In this document: positions 6,047-13,008 of the stretch, in pieces
Numbering within the stretch: the first letter of the stretch is position 1
How the letters are laid out: each line of letters begins with the position of its first letter
DNA from: JBAZWV01 sp964393325
GTDB taxonomy: Bacteria > Patescibacteriota > Patescibacteriia > 2-12-FULL-60-25
NCBI GenBank assembly: GCA_964393325.1
Contig: CAYMTE010000021.1
Location: 1-13,008, forward strand
Length of the DNA: 13,008 bases
Direction of reading: 5' to 3'
Made by a program: the position numbers and the translations under genes
Notes under the pieces: model-generated
Databases searched by the model: none
What the model saw: the letters and a program-made list of their open reading frames with translations, nothing else
What the model was told of the DNA's origin: nothing

Positions 6047-6538
6047 GTGATCGAAAAACTCCTCATTACCATCGGCGCCATCACGTTCGTATACCTCACC
6101 GCGCGCGTCCTCCCCTTACTCCTCAATTCTCGGGAGTGGAAAGCGTATGAGGGCGAGCCCCTCGCAAAAGCAATAGCAGATGAAGTCATGAGCTTGGCGG
6201 CGTCGCAGCTGCATATATTCCGCAAACTCATTTTCGTCGACGGAGATCCAACGATGCCGCAGACGAGAGCGTGGAATATATGGTACGTCCAAAGTCGCTG
6301 GAACAAGGTTGTCGTCTTCGATGTGCGCACGACGGGCGTTCATCCAGGATTTCTTCCCCGGGATGGGAAGGCACGTATGCTCGCGAGCCCCATCAACGTC
6401 ACGCGATATCGCATGAGAATTGGACGAGAGTCCTGCCAATTCTTCTGCGTTTCGCCACAGGGAAAACTTCTTCCAATCCGCTGCGTCACGGTGACGAGCA
6501 TCGATGACCCCGCCTACAAAGACTGCCCTCTCGTTTGA
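6047..6538 (+). CDS. Hypothetical N-terminally membrane-anchored protein
   Basis: I do not recognise this 163-residue protein. A single hydrophobic N-terminal segment (residues about 4-26, KLLITIGAITFVYLTARVLPLLL) is followed by a soluble domain rich in Arg and aromatic residues, including WNIWYVQSRWNKVVVFDVRTTG (77-98) and a C-terminal beta-rich part (RYRMRIGRESCQFFCVSPQGKLLPIRCVTVTS). Cys130, Cys134, Cys146 and Cys160 could form disulfides if the domain is outside the cell, though no pairing can be inferred. I chose GTG at 6047 because GGGAGG (6036-6041) lies 5 nt upstream, the clearest Shine-Dalgarno in the window; an in-frame TTG at 5987 would add 20 residues but overlaps the proposed promoter. 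The stop is TGA, and an intrinsic terminator follows 16 nt later, so the gene is monocistronic, diverging from the gyrA unit and converging on ruvC. Confidence 0.75.
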   Translation: MIEKLLITIGAITFVYLTARVLPLLLNSREWKAYEGEPLAKAIADEVMSLAASQLHIFRKLIFVDGDPTMPQTRAWNIWYVQSRWNKVVVFDVRTTGVHPGFLPRDGKARMLASPINVTRYRMRIGRESCQFFCVSPQGKLLPIRCVTVTSIDDPAYKDCPLV

Positions 6539-6553
6539 GAGGCGCGCCCTCAC

Positions 6554-6580
6554 GCCCCGCAACACCGGGGCATTTTTATT
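6554..6580 (+). terminator. Intrinsic terminator of the small membrane protein gene
   Basis: A perfect 6-bp GC stem, GCCCCG (6554-6559) and CGGGGC (6566-6571), with loop CAACAC is followed by ATTTTTATTTCTT. The T-run overlaps the ruvC stop codon on the other strand. In the minus direction the same hairpin is followed by GC-rich sequence, so it should not terminate ruvC transcripts. Confidence 0.9.
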
Positions 6581-7076
6581 TCTTCATTGCCCGACGAAAC
6601 ATCAACCCTCCCACTATTGCAAGCGCGAGCGCGTCCGCTGCGTCATCCAAACGCGGTGCCTGCGTCAGACGGAGCGCGCGTACCACCATCCCCTGCACCT
6701 GTTTTTTGTCCGCACTTCCCCACCCTGCGATCCCCTGTTTCACCTGATTCGGTGTGAGATCCACCACGGGGATATTCGCATCCGCAAGCGCAAGAAGAAT
6801 CACGCCGCGCGCCATACTCACCTGCATCGCGGTTTTCGCGTTCGTCTGAAAAAACAATGATTCAACAACGGCGCATGCCGGCTGATGAAGACGAATCGCT
6901 TCTCCTAAATCATTCCGTACACATTGTAAGCGCTCTGCAAACGAGAGCGTCTTATCCGTTTCAATCACGCCATGCCACACATGCGTCGCGTCCGATCCAC
7001 GCATACGGACAACACCAAGACCCGTTCGGCCAAAGCCGGGATCAACGCCGAGAACGCATAGGCCGTCTACAGACAT
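6576..7076 (-). CDS. ruvC: Holliday junction resolvase RuvC
   Basis: RuvC is the dimeric endonuclease that cuts four-way DNA junctions during recombinational repair, working with RuvAB. The 166-residue protein has normal length and the RNase H-like fold. The acidic catalytic residues are all visible: Asp12 in LGVDPGFGRTG, Glu72 in VVESLFF, and Asp145/Asp148 in LDDAADALALA. The conserved FFQTNAKTAMQVSMARGV helix and DLTPNQVKQGIAGWGSADKKQVQ region are also present. The ATG at 7076 is 6 nt after the yebC TAA with no Shine-Dalgarno, so it is most likely co-transcribed and translationally coupled with yebC, a very common bacterial pairing. ruvA and ruvB are not in the window. No U-tract hairpin follows on this strand, so its transcripts may run antisense into 6047..6538. 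Confidence 0.96.
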   Translation of the reverse strand: MSVDGLCVLGVDPGFGRTGLGVVRMRGSDATHVWHGVIETDKTLSFAERLQCVRNDLGEAIRLHQPACAVVESLFFQTNAKTAMQVSMARGVILLALADANIPVVDLTPNQVKQGIAGWGSADKKQVQGMVVRALRLTQAPRLDDAADALALAIVGGLMFRRAMKK

Positions 7077-7082
7077 ACACGG

Positions 7083-7805
7083 TTACGCCATATTTGCATA
7101 CACATGACTCACGTCATCCAACGCCTCCAAATCATCAATCAATTCTGCAACCGTCATACCGATTGCCTCATCCGTTTCAACGAACACCTTTGGGATCCAT
7201 TCAAAGGCCGCAGATTCAATCGGAAGTGACGCCGCTTGCACCGCGTCCGCAAGATGTGCGAGATTCGCAGGTGCGCAATGAACATCAACGCCGTTCTCAT
7301 CTGTACGAATATCCGTGGCGCCCGCATCGATAAACGCGAGTTCTAGCGCTTCGCGTCGATCCTCTGGCAGCTCTCCGGAGATACGAACAACGCCCACATG
7401 ATCAAAGAGATACGTCACGGAACCGCTTTGCGCCATCGTTCCGCCCGCTTTGGTCACGAGATGTTTCACGTCGTTTGTTGAACGATTCTTGTTATCCGTC
7501 ACACACTCGATAATGAGCGCCGTACCGCCCGGCGCATACGCTTCATAGGTTGGTGTTTCGAGCTGTCCTTCACCCGATCCTCCCGTTCCGCGTTGAATCG
7601 CGCGCTCAATCGTATCCCTTGTCATCGATGCCTTTTTCGCCCGATCAATCGCGACCTTGAGCCGTACGTTCGTTGCCGGATCCGCGCCCTTTTCTTTCAC
7701 CGCGACCGTAATCTCTCGCGCAAGCTTCGTAAATGACGCTGCGCGCTTGGCATCAATCGCTCCCTTGAATTGTCGTACTTTGTGCCATTTGGAATGCCGA
7801 GCCAT
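7083..7805 (-). CDS. yebC: YebC/PmpR (TACO1-family) regulatory or translation factor
   Basis: YebC-family proteins are cytoplasmic, reported as DNA-binding regulators in some bacteria and, more recently, as ribosome-associated factors that relieve stalling at proline stretches. The 240-residue product covers the three-domain fold: N-terminal ARHSKWHKVRQFKGAIDAKR (normally AGHSKW), FTKLAREITVAVKEKGADPATN, the ERAIQRGTG motif, YEAYAPGGTALIIECVTDNKNRS in the middle domain, GSVTYLFDHVGVV, and a C-terminal domain ending in HVYANMA. The start is the ATG at 7805, which gives the family N-terminus; the in-frame ATG at 7886 lies inside the terminator of the preceding gene. There is no Shine-Dalgarno and no promoter I would call with confidence in 7806-7844. 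It leads a two-gene unit with ruvC. Confidence 0.96.
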   Translation of the reverse strand: MARHSKWHKVRQFKGAIDAKRAASFTKLAREITVAVKEKGADPATNVRLKVAIDRAKKASMTRDTIERAIQRGTGGSGEGQLETPTYEAYAPGGTALIIECVTDNKNRSTNDVKHLVTKAGGTMAQSGSVTYLFDHVGVVRISGELPEDRREALELAFIDAGATDIRTDENGVDVHCAPANLAHLADAVQAASLPIESAAFEWIPKVFVETDEAIGMTVAELIDDLEALDDVSHVYANMA

Positions 7806-7842
7806 ACGAAGAATAGCTTGGAGGAAATGTGAAAAATGGGCA

Positions 7843-7891
7843 AGAAAAAACCGCCGCGAGCCTATCCGACATTCGGATCGACTCACGACGG
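7843..7891 (-). terminator. Branched intrinsic terminator of the 243-aa protein gene
   Basis: On the minus strand CCGTCGTGAG (complement of 7882-7891) pairs with CTCGCGGCGG (complement of 7851-7860) over 10 bp, including two G-U pairs. Nested inside is a second stem, ATCCGA/TCGGAT, with a 3-nt loop (7864-7878). A T6 run (complement of 7845-7850) then TCTT follows. It begins about 20 nt after the TAA at 7911 and separates this gene from yebC. Confidence 0.85.
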
Positions 7892-7910
7892 AGACAAGAA
7901 ACGTGCAGAA

Positions 7911-8642
7911 TTACAGCGGTGCGACGAGAAAGGCGAAACGGGGCGCACCTTTCACGCGTGACGGCCTACTAGCGATCTGCAGCGCCATCACGCGTCGAAT
8001 CGGCGGCGCCACTCTAGAAGTGAGCCACTTCAAGACCGTCACTTCGCAGGCAGGGCTCATCGCCCCCAATACGACGATGGCGAGATCTTGTTCCGAAAAT
8101 TTTGCGCGATGCTTCAGGTCGAACTGCAGCGCCTCCCGAAGCGATGCGGGACGCAGTTTACGTGCCTTGAGTCGATGCAAGATACGGTCGATCACGATCG
8201 AAGACGCCGAGTCGTCGAACGTGATAACGCGCAGGGCGTCCAGAGGCACGCTCAACGCATTGACACAGGAAGGATGAACCAACCAGTTTGGAAGATCCCG
8301 GCTCCAGTAGCCAAAGGTCTCCGGATCGAATGACGGCTCGGCCTGCGCGAGCTCTTCCGACGTCGGGAGCGCGGTTGCGGACATCGCCGATCGCTCCGGT
8401 GTCTCGACATATTCGGTACTCATCGACTCGTCATCGAGGTCGAGTAGCCCCAGCGCTCCTGTCGTCTGCAAAAGCTCGGGGAGTCGCTTCGTAAACGCGA
8501 CAACACCTTGCTTCGACGCCCCTGTTTTTTTCGCGATATCGATCAACGCACCAAGCAACTTCCTCCCCAGCTCCGGATCATCACGAAGCTCCTCAAGCTG
8601 CTCGATTTCCGCGGCCCTATCAGAGAAGATCTCCACCTTCAT
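7911..8642 (-). CDS. Hypothetical cytoplasmic protein, 243 aa
   Basis: I do not recognise this protein. There is no signal peptide or membrane segment. Residues 1-65 are acidic and helical (KVEIFSDRAAEIEQLEELRDDPELG..LLGALIDIAKKTGASKQGVVAFTKRLPELL), followed by an acidic, Ser/Thr/Glu-rich linker (about 70-105) and a C-terminal part (about 107-243) with hydrophobic strands and helices and a basic end (RVAPPIRRVMALQIASRPSRVKG). The C-terminal region has a heat-repeat-like helical feel but no motif I can name. The ATG at 8642 is chosen over the in-frame ATG at 8675 because AAGGTG lies 7 nt upstream and the proposed -10 overlaps 8675. It has its own promoter and terminator, so it is monocistronic between rpoC and yebC. 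Codon use looks like its neighbours, giving no sign of recent transfer. Confidence 0.78.
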   Translation of the reverse strand: MKVEIFSDRAAEIEQLEELRDDPELGRKLLGALIDIAKKTGASKQGVVAFTKRLPELLQTTGALGLLDLDDESMSTEYVETPERSAMSATALPTSEELAQAEPSFDPETFGYWSRDLPNWLVHPSCVNALSVPLDALRVITFDDSASSIVIDRILHRLKARKLRPASLREALQFDLKHRAKFSEQDLAIVVLGAMSPACEVTVLKWLTSRVAPPIRRVMALQIASRPSRVKGAPRFAFLVAPL

Positions 8643-8674
8643 GCAATCACCTTCTTGTTGAATGTGCCCGATCA

Positions 8675-8703
8675 CTTCTACCGATCTTCGGCCATATCGT
8701 CAA
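8675..8703 (-). promoter_or_regulatory. Putative promoter of the 243-aa protein gene
   Basis: On the minus strand TTGACG (complement of 8698-8703, 5/6) is followed after exactly 17 nt by TAGAAG (complement of 8675-8680, 4/6). The start would be near 8668, giving a leader of about 26 nt that includes the AAGGTG ribosome-binding site. Unlike rbfA, nrnA and clpP, this gene would have a conventional leader. Confidence 0.55.
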
Positions 8704-8727
8704 GTGGCTACACCCGTACGCCATACG

Positions 8728-8766
8728 GATACAAAAACTCCCCGGAATCCGGGGAGTTTTTGTATC
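8728..8766. terminator. Long symmetrical intrinsic terminator after rpoC
   Basis: An 18-bp perfect stem (8728-8745 paired with 8749-8766) has a 3-nt AAT loop; the core is ACTCCCCGG/CCGGGGAGT flanked by A5 and T5 runs. It lies 12 nt past the rpoC stop and should stop the rpoBC transcript before the promoter of the 243-aa gene. A/T runs on both sides make it able to work in either direction, although no plus-strand gene precedes it. Confidence 0.93.
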
Positions 8767-8778
8767 GACATCTGCTGA

Positions 8779-11700
8779 TTATGCCGATTGTTCTTTCGCC
8801 TCTTCGCGTTCGCGTGCCTCTTCTTCGGCGGCCATCGCGTTGTGATCCGTCCCGAACCCCGTACCCGCCGGGATAAGACGACCGATGATCACGTTTTCCT
8901 TGAGACCCTCAAGCTTATCCATCTTTCCGGTTACCGCGGCGTTAATAAGCACGCGTGCGGTTTCCTGGAAGGATGCGGCGGAGAGGAAGGATTCCGTCGT
9001 AAGCGACACCTTCGTAATACCCATGAAGAGTTCTTCGAGCGTGGCTGGTTTCCCGCCTTTCGCTTCGACGCGTTCATTCTCTTCTTCAGCGCGAAGTTTT
9101 TCAACAACTTCACCCGGAAGAAGTTCTGTGTCCGCAGCATCTTTGACGTACGCACGGGAGAACATCTGACGAACGATAATCTCGATGTGCTTTGCGTTGA
9201 GTTTTTGACCCTGCGAGGCGTAGATGAAGAGCACTTCGCGAAGGAGATAGCGCATGACCGCATCACGCCCCTTCACGCGGAACAGCTGCAAGAGGTCAAG
9301 ATGACCTTCTGTAAGCTGATCACCCGGCTGAACTTCGTCACCATCCTTCACGAAGACCTGGAAACCCGTCGGCACCGGATATTCCTTGACCGATGGGCCT
9401 TCCCACAGGACGGTGATGTATTTCCCTTCCACCTTCGCAACGCCGGCATGTTCCGCAAGCACTTCCGAACCACTCTTTCGTTCGATGAGGACATCACCTT
9501 CTTTCACCTTCGCGCCATCCTTCACCTTTACCTTATCCCCTGTTGATTCGGTGACGTACGCGTCTTCCTGAATGGCGATATGCTGAACGGCGATCATCTT
9601 TCCGCCAGATTCCGTATCGAGCACCTTCTCGCCGGACGGCGTCTCGATCAATCGACGTTCGCCCTGCACGATCTTCACCGTGCCCGCAACATCCGCGATA
9701 ACAGCCTTGTGCTTCGGCGGACGTGCCTCAAACAATTCTTCAACGCGAGGGAGACCTTGCGTGATGTCGGATCCAGCCACACCACCCGTGTGGAAGGTAC
9801 GCATTGTGAGCTGCGTTCCCGGTTCACCGATGGATTGCGCGGCAATGATACCAACCGCCGTTCCCATCTTCACGAGATCGTTGTGAGCGAGGTCATAACC
9901 GTAGCACTGCTGACAGAGACCGTACTTCAACTTACAGGTAAGCACGGAGCGTACGTGTGCGGCATCGAGCGGTTCAGCAAACTTCTGGAGCTGCCGAATA
10001 TGCTCTTCCGTGATAACCGCGCCCTTCTTGATCACTGCTTTCTTCGTTTCCGGATCCTTGATGTCCTTCATGGCCACGCGACCCAACAAACGCGTGAGGA
10101 GCGGTTCTCCGATTTCTTCACATTCTTTGTGCGTCAAAATCACACCGTCCGTATCGCCACAATCCTGAGAGGTGATAATGACGTCTTGCGCCACGTCAAC
10201 GAGACGACGTGTCAGATACCCGGCGTTTGCCGTCTTAAGCGCGGTGTCCGTCAACCCCTTACGTGTACCGTGAGACGAGATGAAGTACTCAAGCACGTCG
10301 AGACCTTCACGCAAGCTGGATTTAATCGGAAGCTCGATAACGTCACCCGCTGGGTTGGCCACGAGCCCCTTCATACCGATCACGTTCGTCAGCTGACCCA
10401 CGGATCCACGTGCGCCGGAATCGATCATGGAGAACACCGGGCCCGTTTTTACGAGCGAATCCTTTGACGCTTTTTGAATACGATCCTTCGCTTCAGACCA
10501 TACTTTAATGATCTGCGAGTATCGTTCCTTCTTTGTGAGCAACCCTTCTTTGTATTGCTCTTCGATCGTTTCAACCTTCTTATTGCTTTCCTCAAGAATC
10601 GATTCCTTAATCTCGAGGATCGGAAGGTCGCCCATGCCGTACGAGAACCCAGACTTCGTGATGTAGTGGAACCCCGTATTCTTCACTTCGTCGAGGAAGC
10701 GCGCCGTGCGCTCGAATCCGCGAATCTCAAGACACGTACGCGTGATCTCACCAAGCTGCTTCGTGCCGATGGTTTCATTGCGGAATCCGATCTCCTTCGG
10801 GAACAACCGGTTAAGCAAGATGCGTCCAACGTTTGTCTCAACAACCTCCCCGCTATACGGAAGACGCGTTTTAATCTTTTCACGGATGTCGAGCTTCCCA
10901 AGCTGATACACGTACACCGCTTCATCCGCTGTTCCAAACGTCTTAATCTTGCCGTCCGCCGGTTCAACAAGCGTCGTCATGTAATACGCGCCCCACGCGA
11001 TGTCCTTGTCCGGTTTCGCAACAGGCTGACCCGTCGCCGGCTTGAGCAAGTTCTTCGAGGACAGCATCAAGTTCTTCGCTTCTTCACGCGCTTCCATCGT
11101 AAGCGGAACGTGCACGGCCATTTGGTCACCGTCGAAGTCTGCGTTAAACGCCGGACACACCATCGGATGAATTTGGATCGCCTTTCCTTCGATGAGTTTC
11201 GGCTGGAATCCTTGGATACCAAGGCGGTGCAGCGTCGGTGCGCGGTTCAAAAGCACGACGGAATCGGCCGCGATCGTTTCCAAGATGTCCCACACTTCCG
11301 CGTTATCCGCTTCGATAAAGCGGTTGGCGGAACGAATGTTGTGCACCAATTCACGCTTGATGAGCTCCGCGATGATGAACGGTCGGAAGAGCTCAAGTGC
11401 CATGATCTTCGGCAACCCACACTGATGGAATTCGAGCGTCGGACCAACAACGATCACAGAACGACCGGAGTAGTCGATACGCTTTCCAAGCAAGTTCTGA
11501 CGGAAGCGTCCCTGTTTCCCCTTCAAGATATCTGCCAAGGACTTCAGCTGACGCTTCTTGCCCGTTGCCGCAATAACTGTCTTCGAGTGACGCGCGCCGT
11601 TGTCGATCAATGCATCAACCGCTTCTTGCAACATGCGCTTTTCGTTGCGCGTGATCACTTCTGGCGCATTAAGTTCAACGAGACGCTTCAACCGGTTGTT

Positions 11701-12735
11701 TCGGTTGATGACGCGACGATACAAATCGTTCAAGTCGGATGTCGCGAATCGTCCGCCGTCGAGAGCGACCATCGGACGAAGATCCGGCGGGATCACCGGG
11801 AGCGCTTTTAACACCATCCAGTGCGGTTCAATGCTCTGGTTTGCAAGCGATTTCAGCAGCTTTAATCGACGAACGATGCGATCCTTCTTCGCTTCCGACG
11901 CATCAACGTGCTCTTCCTGAAGAGCAGCCATTGTGCCGTTGACATCGATCTTCTTCAGCAATTCATCCAATGCCTCTGCGCCGATCTTTGCCTCAAAGAC
12001 ATGACCGTACTTCAACGACAACGAGTGGTATTCGTTTTCCGAAAGAATCTTGAGCGGCTTGAGCTCCTTCAATTCCTTTTCGGTGACGAGATAGTCTTCT
12101 TCAAGCTCCGAGAGACGGCGCTCTTTTGAACCCGTCAGTTTGTCGAGTTCCTTTTCTGCCCCGTCCTGCGCGCTCTGCTCGTTCGCTTTCTGGTTGATAC
12201 GCGCGACATCGCGTTCATATTCTGACTCAATCGCCTTGCGCTTCCCCTTGTATTCCGTGCGAACCTGCTCGATCACCTGGGTCTTCAGGTCATCATTCAC
12301 GTCCGTGATAATGAAAGACGCGAAGTACACAACCTTGTCGAGCGCCTGAACCGAAAGGTCGAGCACGGTACCAAGACGTGACGGAACACCGTGCAAGAAC
12401 CAGATATGTGTCACCGGCGCAGCAAGCTCGATATGCCCCATGCGTTCACGGCGAACAAGCGAGTGTGTCACTTCGACGCCACACTTGTCACAAATGATCC
12501 CCTTGTATCGGATCTTTTTATATTTTCCGCAGTAGCACTCCCAGTCTTTTGATGGGCCGAAAATTTCTTCGGCGAACAACCCGGACTTTTCAGGCTTTTG
12601 CGTTCGATAGTTGATCGTTTCCGGTTTGGTGACCTCCCCGTACGACCAGGCACGAATCACGTCTGGCGACGCGAGTTTCAGACGGATCGCATCGAAGTCC
12701 GTCGTCTTGATATTTTCCGTTTGGAAGAAAGACAT
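8779..12735 (-). CDS. rpoC: DNA-directed RNA polymerase subunit beta'
   Basis: Beta' forms the catalytic centre and clamp of RNA polymerase. The 1318-residue protein is full length for the family. Seen in order: N-terminal zinc site Cys67, Cys69, Cys82, Cys85 (CYCG...CDKC); a long charged coiled-coil-like stretch (about 150-225); the rudder/lid region with GRFRQNLLGKRIDYSGRS (409-426); the Mg-binding NADFDGDQ (531-538, Asp533/535/537); the bridge helix (about 811-850, YFISSHGTRKGLTDTALKTA); a second zinc site Cys859, Cys934, Cys941, Cys944; and the trigger-loop segment GIIAAQSIGEPGTQLTMRT (962-980). The trigger loop runs directly into ITQGLPRVEELFEAR, so there is no SI3-type insertion as in E. 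coli. The C-terminus is charged (EEEAREREEAKEQ). The ATG at 12735 lies 18 nt after rpoB with no Shine-Dalgarno. Transcription stops at the hairpin 8728..8766. Confidence 0.98.
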   Translation of the reverse strand: MSFFQTENIKTTDFDAIRLKLASPDVIRAWSYGEVTKPETINYRTQKPEKSGLFAEEIFGPSKDWECYCGKYKKIRYKGIICDKCGVEVTHSLVRRERMGHIELAAPVTHIWFLHGVPSRLGTVLDLSVQALDKVVYFASFIITDVNDDLKTQVIEQVRTEYKGKRKAIESEYERDVARINQKANEQSAQDGAEKELDKLTGSKERRLSELEEDYLVTEKELKELKPLKILSENEYHSLSLKYGHVFEAKIGAEALDELLKKIDVNGTMAALQEEHVDASEAKKDRIVRRLKLLKSLANQSIEPHWMVLKALPVIPPDLRPMVALDGGRFATSDLNDLYRRVINRNNRLKRLVELNAPEVITRNEKRMLQEAVDALIDNGARHSKTVIAATGKKRQLKSLADILKGKQGRFRQNLLGKRIDYSGRSVIVVGPTLEFHQCGLPKIMALELFRPFIIAELIKRELVHNIRSANRFIEADNAEVWDILETIAADSVVLLNRAPTLHRLGIQGFQPKLIEGKAIQIHPMVCPAFNADFDGDQMAVHVPLTMEAREEAKNLMLSSKNLLKPATGQPVAKPDKDIAWGAYYMTTLVEPADGKIKTFGTADEAVYVYQLGKLDIREKIKTRLPYSGEVVETNVGRILLNRLFPKEIGFRNETIGTKQLGEITRTCLEIRGFERTARFLDEVKNTGFHYITKSGFSYGMGDLPILEIKESILEESNKKVETIEEQYKEGLLTKKERYSQIIKVWSEAKDRIQKASKDSLVKTGPVFSMIDSGARGSVGQLTNVIGMKGLVANPAGDVIELPIKSSLREGLDVLEYFISSHGTRKGLTDTALKTANAGYLTRRLVDVAQDVIITSQDCGDTDGVILTHKECEEIGEPLLTRLLGRVAMKDIKDPETKKAVIKKGAVITEEHIRQLQKFAEPLDAAHVRSVLTCKLKYGLCQQCYGYDLAHNDLVKMGTAVGIIAAQSIGEPGTQLTMRTFHTGGVAGSDITQGLPRVEELFEARPPKHKAVIADVAGTVKIVQGERRLIETPSGEKVLDTESGGKMIAVQHIAIQEDAYVTESTGDKVKVKDGAKVKEGDVLIERKSGSEVLAEHAGVAKVEGKYITVLWEGPSVKEYPVPTGFQVFVKDGDEVQPGDQLTEGHLDLLQLFRVKGRDAVMRYLLREVLFIYASQGQKLNAKHIEIIVRQMFSRAYVKDAADTELLPGEVVEKLRAEEENERVEAKGGKPATLEELFMGITKVSLTTESFLSAASFQETARVLINAAVTGKMDKLEGLKENVIIGRLIPAGTGFGTDHNAMAAEEEAREREEAKEQSA

Positions 12736-12753
12736 AATGGTTCGATGGATTCG

Positions 12754-13008
12754 TTATTGAAGATCATCTGGGCCCGGACCCCAATCATCAACGGATGCAG
12801 GAGCGGATGGAGCAGGACGCGCGCGCAAGTGCTCAGGACGCGGACCGGATTCTTCGATACGACTTCCGCCCTTCAGCAATTCCACATCGAGCGCGAGACC
12901 CTTGAGTTCGCGAACAAGCACGTTGAACGATTCCGGCACGTTCACCTTGCGAATCGGTTCACCCTTAATGATAGCTTCGTAGGCTTTCGATCGACCAGGA
13001 ACGTCGTC
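12754..13008 (-). CDS. rpoB: DNA-directed RNA polymerase subunit beta, C-terminal end (partial)
   Basis: The frame is open from the window edge to TAA (12754-12756), giving the last 84 residues of RpoB; the gene continues beyond 13008. The conserved end KAYEAIIKGEPIRKVNVPES followed by FNVLVRELKGLALDVELL is the beta-subunit C-terminal clamp segment that docks onto beta'. It is followed by about 35 residues of species-specific tail, Pro/Ala/Arg-rich and ending acidic (SVDDWGPGPDDLQ). rpoC starts 18 nt downstream, the standard rpoBC operon order. Upstream sequence and promoter are outside the window. Confidence 0.96.
   Translation of the reverse strand, partial: DDVPGRSKAYEAIIKGEPIRKVNVPESFNVLVRELKGLALDVELLKGGSRIEESGPRPEHLRARPAPSAPASVDDWGPGPDDLQ

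Noticed and set aside
6536..6538. UGA recoded as glycine (code 25) given the CPR-like content
   Set aside because: The small membrane protein ends at TGA right before an intrinsic terminator, and the large core proteins read cleanly with no internal TGA needed.
7806..7845. TATTCT ending 4 nt before the yebC ATG as a leaderless promoter
   Set aside because: The hexamer is too close to the start codon for a normal transcription start and no credible -35 lies 16-18 nt upstream.
7806..7886. 27-residue upstream extension of YebC
   Set aside because: It would start inside the terminator of the neighbouring gene and precede the family's conserved N-terminus ARHSKW.
10474..11811. 445-codon open frame opposite rpoC, with others at 9580..10467 and 8788..9546
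   Set aside because: Antisense to full-length rpoC with no family signature or start signals; explained by rpoC codon use leaving few stops in the complementary frame.
1..13008. CRISPR arrays, insertion sequences, tRNA/rRNA genes, riboswitches, defence systems
   Set aside because: No spaced direct repeats, transposase-like proteins, terminal inverted repeats or cloverleaf-like sequences were seen; all intergenic gaps are under about 155 bases and are accounted for by promoters and terminators.

Overview
The window looks like a chromosomal core-gene region of a bacterium, most plausibly a Patescibacteria/CPR-type lineage of intermediate GC. That placement rests on inference: very short intergenic distances, small hypothetical membrane proteins, a degenerate metallo-beta-lactamase-fold protein next to gyrA, a scattered rather than classical gene order (rbfA-nrnA, clpP without clpX, yebC-ruvC without ruvAB), and almost no Shine-Dalgarno sequences. 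Nothing here fixes the phylum. Stops are TAA, TAG and one TGA (the gene at 6047..6538), so UGA is read as stop, which argues against the UGA=Gly code of Absconditabacteria/Gracilibacteria.

Layout. Left, plus strand: rbfA (30S maturation), nrnA-like DHH phosphoesterase and clpP. Each has its own promoter-like -10 (TAGGCT, TAGGCT, TAGGAT) only 8-11 nt before the ATG, suggesting nearly leaderless mRNAs. clpP converges on gyrA across a bidirectional terminator. Centre, minus strand: a tight three-gene unit transcribed as MBL-fold-like protein, single-pass membrane protein, gyrA, with 2-3 nt gaps. A divergent promoter region separates it from a plus-strand small membrane-anchored protein (6047..6538), which ends in an intrinsic terminator facing ruvC. 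Right, minus strand: yebC-ruvC (6 nt apart), an unrecognised 243-aa cytoplasmic protein with its own promoter, SD and branched terminator, then rpoC with a long symmetrical terminator, and the 3' end of rpoB running off the window edge.

Functionally this is information processing: transcription (rpoB, rpoC), supercoiling (gyrA), recombination (ruvC), ribosome maturation (rbfA), nanoRNA/pAp turnover (nrnA), proteolysis (clpP) and a YebC/TACO1-family regulator or translation factor. No tRNA, rRNA, CRISPR array, insertion sequence, prophage or defence system was seen. The less ordinary content is the recurring leaderless-type promoter, the MBL-like/membrane-protein/gyrA operon, two unrecognised SD-bearing genes, a 24-bp perfect palindrome behind rbfA, and a His-to-Asp change in motif I of the DHH protein.
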